Positions 61,566-64,000 of a stretch of DNA of 64,000 nt are shown here, piece by piece. Position 1 is the stretch's first letter. Each line of letters opens with the position of its first letter. Both the position numbers and the translations under genes were made by a program. The notes beneath the pieces were generated by a model. That model was given only the letters and a program-made list of their open reading frames with translations. It searched no databases and was not told the DNA's origin. Origin of the DNA: Sphingobium lactosutens (GTDB taxonomy: Bacteria > Pseudomonadota > Alphaproteobacteria > Sphingomonadales > Sphingomonadaceae); contig NZ_QJQX01000082.1 in the NCBI RefSeq assembly GCF_013393185.1, positions 1-64,000 of the forward strand, given 5' to 3'.

Positions 61566-62180
61566 TTAATGCATCGTGGCACCCACATCCTCAAGCCAAT
61601 CACTGGCCGACTGATCCACAAGGAGGTCGATCTCTCGCAGGCCGTCGGTGCCGCGGATATTCTCGTCTAACGAACGTTGTTTGAACGCATTGGCGTATTG
61701 ATCCAATGCCTTGTTGCCAAATTTCCTGGCCTGCCGCTCTATTTCATTCATCGGAACCGCCCCTTCGATGACGGCAAGCATCAGCTCTGCAGCGGCGTCG
61801 GCCGCTATATCGAGTGGTAGCCGTGTTCCCACAGCTCGCACTACCCTGCGCTGAAGGTCGCGCAATTGGCGGTCGCGATCTTTGCTCGTCGCACGAATGG
61901 AAGGGTCATTCGCTTTTAACCCGTGTGTCTTTTTCCACTCTCGCACTGACGCTTCTGACGTTCCTTCATACTTCGCGATGCTCTTAGCCCCCCAGCCCAG
62001 ATCATGAAGGAGGCGCCGCATCTCAAGCGGTGGGCCAGGGCGTGGAGGATGACGAGTCGCAAGACCATTCTTCCGACGCCAGTTCGCGATAGTGTGACGA
62101 GGACACCCCGCCCGGCGGCCAATTTCGACGTCATTTAATCCCTGCTCATAGAGCGCACGCACTTCCTCTTGGTCTATCAT
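61566..62180 (-). CDS. Phage-type DNA-binding protein with two HTH motifs
   Basis: This 204-residue protein has two similar helix-turn-helix units near its N-terminus: residues 14-40 (GLNDVEIGRRAGCPRHTIANW) and 62-88 (GWGAKSIAKYEGTSEASVREW), both ending in an (R/K)K-x-GL motif. The C-terminal half is helical and charged. It could be a small terminase subunit, a regulator or an element-specific packaging protein; no family was confirmed. Codon use resembles the host. Confidence 0.65.
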   Translation of the reverse strand: MIDQEEVRALYEQGLNDVEIGRRAGCPRHTIANWRRKNGLATRHPPRPGPPLEMRRLLHDLGWGAKSIAKYEGTSEASVREWKKTHGLKANDPSIRATSKDRDRQLRDLQRRVVRAVGTRLPLDIAADAAAELMLAVIEGAVPMNEIERQARKFGNKALDQYANAFKQRSLDENIRGTDGLREIDLLVDQSASDWLEDVGATMH

Positions 62181-62331
62181 GTTCCGTCTCCTGGTCAGTC
62201 TTCAACCGGGGACATGGATGCTCTCATGATCTTGAAATTTCACGGCAATTGTGACTGCGCGTGAATGGTGAAAGATGAGCCGGCCCACTCGTCGTGACGA
62301 TGAGCGGTGTATAAGATGAGTGGAGCCCGGA

Positions 62332-62367
62332 CAAAAATAGCCCGACCTCCTTTCGGGGGCCGGGCTA
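62332..62367 (-). terminator. Intrinsic terminator after the phage structural genes
   Basis: tagcccg (62338-62344) pairs with cgggcta (62361-62367), with further pairing inside. On the minus strand the stem is followed by ttttt (62337-62333). It lies 109 bp past the stop of the deacetylase-like gene. Nothing else recognisable was found between 62181 and 62475. Confidence 0.8.
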
Positions 62368-62475
62368 GTGGGAGGGCAATTTGCAAAGCCTCCGGGTCGC
62401 AATGCTGAATTACTCCTCCTCGCCCGAGTCGCAGTGTGATTTCGATCACGCCGCCATTGTTCGGCAGCCGGATCG

Positions 62476-63738
62476 CTATCGGCGGAATTTCCGCAGCAGC
62501 GACGTTGGTGTTTCGAAAGCCAGCCCGATCGATTTGCCATAGGCTATCAGCGCGTCGAGGTCGTTCGCATACCAGTTGAGCGCATTGGCAGGTGGCGCGG
62601 TACCGTCGCCGCCTGGCACCACGTTATGCGCAAAGGGGAACCCAACCAAGCCGTAGTAGCGCCAATAGTCGAACAGCGCCTTGACCTGCGTCAGCGTCAT
62701 GCCGCCGATGTTGGTGCCGCCATGCCCGATCAGCTTGGGACCGAGGCCATAATTGTTCGGATGGATAGCCCAGGCCCAGCCGGAGCGCGCCATGATGATG
62801 CCGGCATTGGCAAGGATCAGGTCGGTCGCGGCGTTGTTGGCTGACAGCGGATAGCTGAACAGCCGATCCGTGCCGGGGAAGCCCGCGTCGAGAAATATCT
62901 GCCGCGACGGGCCGATGTCGCTGGTGAGCTGTGTCGGGTTGTTCGCATAGTTGGGATGGAGCAAGCCCTGATTGATCGGATCCCATCCCAGATCGCATAC
63001 CGTGCGCAGCAGCGTCCGCGCCGTGCCGGGGTTCTGGATCAGGTTCGCGTCGCCTGCCCAGTATCCCTTGATGCGATGCGTCTCGAATATCGGCAAACCA
63101 TAGTCCACGATCCCCGCACCGGCGCTGCCATATTGGTCGAAGCCAAGGCAAACGGCCCCCTGATATGGTCGGGCTGTATGGTAGAAAATTCCGCCGAGAT
63201 AGATCTTTGTTGCCGCCGCGCCGTTGGTCGCGATCTGGATTTCGATCCAGTTGACTGCCTCGGTGTCGGCGAATGCGCCCGCGACGGTCCATGCTGCCCC
63301 GCCCGGATTGGCCGCCGCGGCGCCGGCCGGGTTGACCGTCAGCAGGTTCCACCCTTTGTGAAGCTGGCCCGACCATGGCCAGGAAAAGGTCTTGGTCTTG
63401 CTGGCGAACGCGTCGGATGTGAAGCGCAGCGCGACCGAACCCTGATCTGCCCCCCAATAAATCCACATGCCCACCAGATAGGCGTCGGCGAGGCGAAAGC
63501 CCGATACGGGTACGCGAGCGCCGCAGAAGGTGTCCGACTGGATACAGGTGACGGCAACGCCGTTCGTCGCGCCAGATGGATGCGGCTCGGGAAAGGCTTC
63601 GTTGGCGAGCGTCGCGCCGCTGTTGGCCGTGATGCCGGTTGTGCTGGTCAGGTGCTTCAGGATGATCGGCGCATCCGGCAGCGGCCATACCGGCTGCGCC
63701 AGAGCCATCCCCAGGCCGAGGGAGAGCGATCCGAACAT
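62476..63738 (-). CDS. Phage tail-type protein with NodB-like domain
   Basis: This 420-residue protein starts MFGSLSLGLGMAL, typical of phage structural proteins. Residues about 80-190 form a beta-rich, carbohydrate-binding-like region (LRFTSDAF ... WIEIQIATNGAAATKIYLGGIFYH). Residues 195-415 resemble a polysaccharide deacetylase (CLGFDQYG ... GLPIFETHRIKGYW; FPFAHNVV near the end). The usual paired catalytic aspartates are reduced to D201 followed by Gln. It may bind, not cut, capsule or exopolysaccharide. Its start overlaps the upstream gene by 1 bp (TGATG). Confidence 0.6.
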   Translation of the reverse strand: MFGSLSLGLGMALAQPVWPLPDAPIILKHLTSTTGITANSGATLANEAFPEPHPSGATNGVAVTCIQSDTFCGARVPVSGFRLADAYLVGMWIYWGADQGSVALRFTSDAFASKTKTFSWPWSGQLHKGWNLLTVNPAGAAAANPGGAAWTVAGAFADTEAVNWIEIQIATNGAAATKIYLGGIFYHTARPYQGAVCLGFDQYGSAGAGIVDYGLPIFETHRIKGYWAGDANLIQNPGTARTLLRTVCDLGWDPINQGLLHPNYANNPTQLTSDIGPSRQIFLDAGFPGTDRLFSYPLSANNAATDLILANAGIIMARSGWAWAIHPNNYGLGPKLIGHGGTNIGGMTLTQVKALFDYWRYYGLVGFPFAHNVVPGGDGTAPPANALNWYANDLDALIAYGKSIGLAFETPTSLLRKFRR

Positions 63739-64000
63739 CAGGCGTCCTTCACCGCGATCTTCTCGCCAAGGCTGGTGACAGAGAAGTCCCGCGCCTGCCC
63801 AGCCAGGACCAGATGACCTTCGCCGCTGTTCGCCACCGGGGCGGCGCCGAATTTCACAAAGACATTACCGGTCGGGACCACTGTCCACACCAGGCCATCG
63901 GCTTTTGGCGCTGCGATGGTCGATGCCTGCGACGCGGACGAACTGATCAATGTCTGCGCCAACTCGGGAACTGACGTTACCACCGGCAGCGAGCCGCCGG
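63738..64000 (-). CDS. Phage structural protein, C-terminal part only
   Basis: The frame is open from the window edge (GGSLPVVTSVPELAQ...) to the stop at 63738-63740, so the gene begins outside. The visible 87 or so residues are Ala/Val/Gly-rich with no charged catalytic motif (VFVKFGAAPVANSGEGHLVLAGQARDF), as in phage tail or capsid decoration proteins. It overlaps the next gene by one base. Function cannot be assigned. Confidence 0.55.
   Translation of the reverse strand, partial: GGSLPVVTSVPELAQTLISSSASQASTIAAPKADGLVWTVVPTGNVFVKFGAAPVANSGEGHLVLAGQARDFSVTSLGEKIAVKDA

Noticed and set aside
62240..62449. 69-codon GTG frame on the minus strand after the phage deacetylase-like gene
   Set aside because: It runs straight through the strong terminator at 62332-62367 and has no ribosome site or family pattern, though a small phage gene cannot be fully excluded.
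1..64000. CRISPR array or riboswitch
   Set aside because: No regularly spaced direct repeats and no recognisable riboswitch core were seen by eye on either strand; a covariance-model scan would be needed to exclude weak ones.

Overview
The window is GC-rich, densely packed alphaproteobacterial chromosome. Its gene content fits a sphingomonad (Sphingobium/Sphingomonas type): MucR zinc-finger regulator, a Fur without the C-terminal CxxC, an acidic FYDLN-type protein, a CP4-like class II EPSP synthase, the trpF-trpB-trpA-accD-folC block, and a GT21-like ceramide glycosyltransferase candidate. The genus is inferred from gene content and protein character only.

Layout. 1-2.4 kb: 3' end of a lipoamide dehydrogenase gene, a PAP2 phosphatase and a DUF2142 membrane protein. 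2.4-10.1 kb: a long minus-strand housekeeping run (corC, ybeY, phoH, miaB, plsC, fur, mucR, rimI, tsaB, nifU-like). 10.2-16.6 kb: plus-strand flavin-binding protein, DEAD-box helicase, M16 protease and GT4 glycosyltransferase. 16.6-23.1 kb: a TetR regulator divergent from a complete RND efflux operon (adaptor, pump, outer-membrane channel), with a perfect 20-bp palindrome between them. 23.3-26.6 kb: ogt, glutaminase and a KefB/YbaL-like antiporter. 26.8-31.2 kb: tRNA-Leu, ihfB, rpsA, cmk, aroA. 31.4-36.5 kb: FYDLN protein, two identical tRNA-Ala(GGC) genes, a Kazal-like lipoprotein, uvrD, a GFA protein, a Pro/Ala-repeat protein and an NsrR-like regulator. 36.6-41.5 kb: single-domain globin, rsmD, rluB, response regulator, AmpG-like permease and a small unknown. 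41.5-47.5 kb: folC, accD, trpA, trpB, trpF and an LpxL-like acyltransferase. 47.5-51.7 kb: GT21-like enzyme, DUF952 protein and gyrA. 52-58.3 kb: two tandem secreted paralogues of unknown function, an Lrp regulator, an odd histidine kinase and a WalW-type deacetylase.

From 58.35 kb the character changes. A tRNA-Ile(CAU) gene is followed by a P4-type integrase, and the rest of the window is an integrated, prophage-like element: small unknowns, an AT-richer stretch with two perfect DnaA boxes, a Panacea-domain antitoxin plus ParE/RelE-like toxin pair, a double-HTH protein, and phage structural genes running off the right edge. No second copy of the tRNA 3' end was seen, so the right attachment site probably lies outside.

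Most notable observations: (1) a three-copy dispersed repeat of about 105 bp with two stems and a compensatory change, one copy of which covers the start region of plsC; (2) the candidate Panacea toxin-antitoxin pair; (3) a histidine kinase with a good H-box but a degraded ATP-binding domain; (4) two tandem secreted repeat-protein paralogues; (5) an NsrR-like site beside a single-domain globin; (6) a NodB-like phage protein whose second catalytic-motif aspartate is missing.
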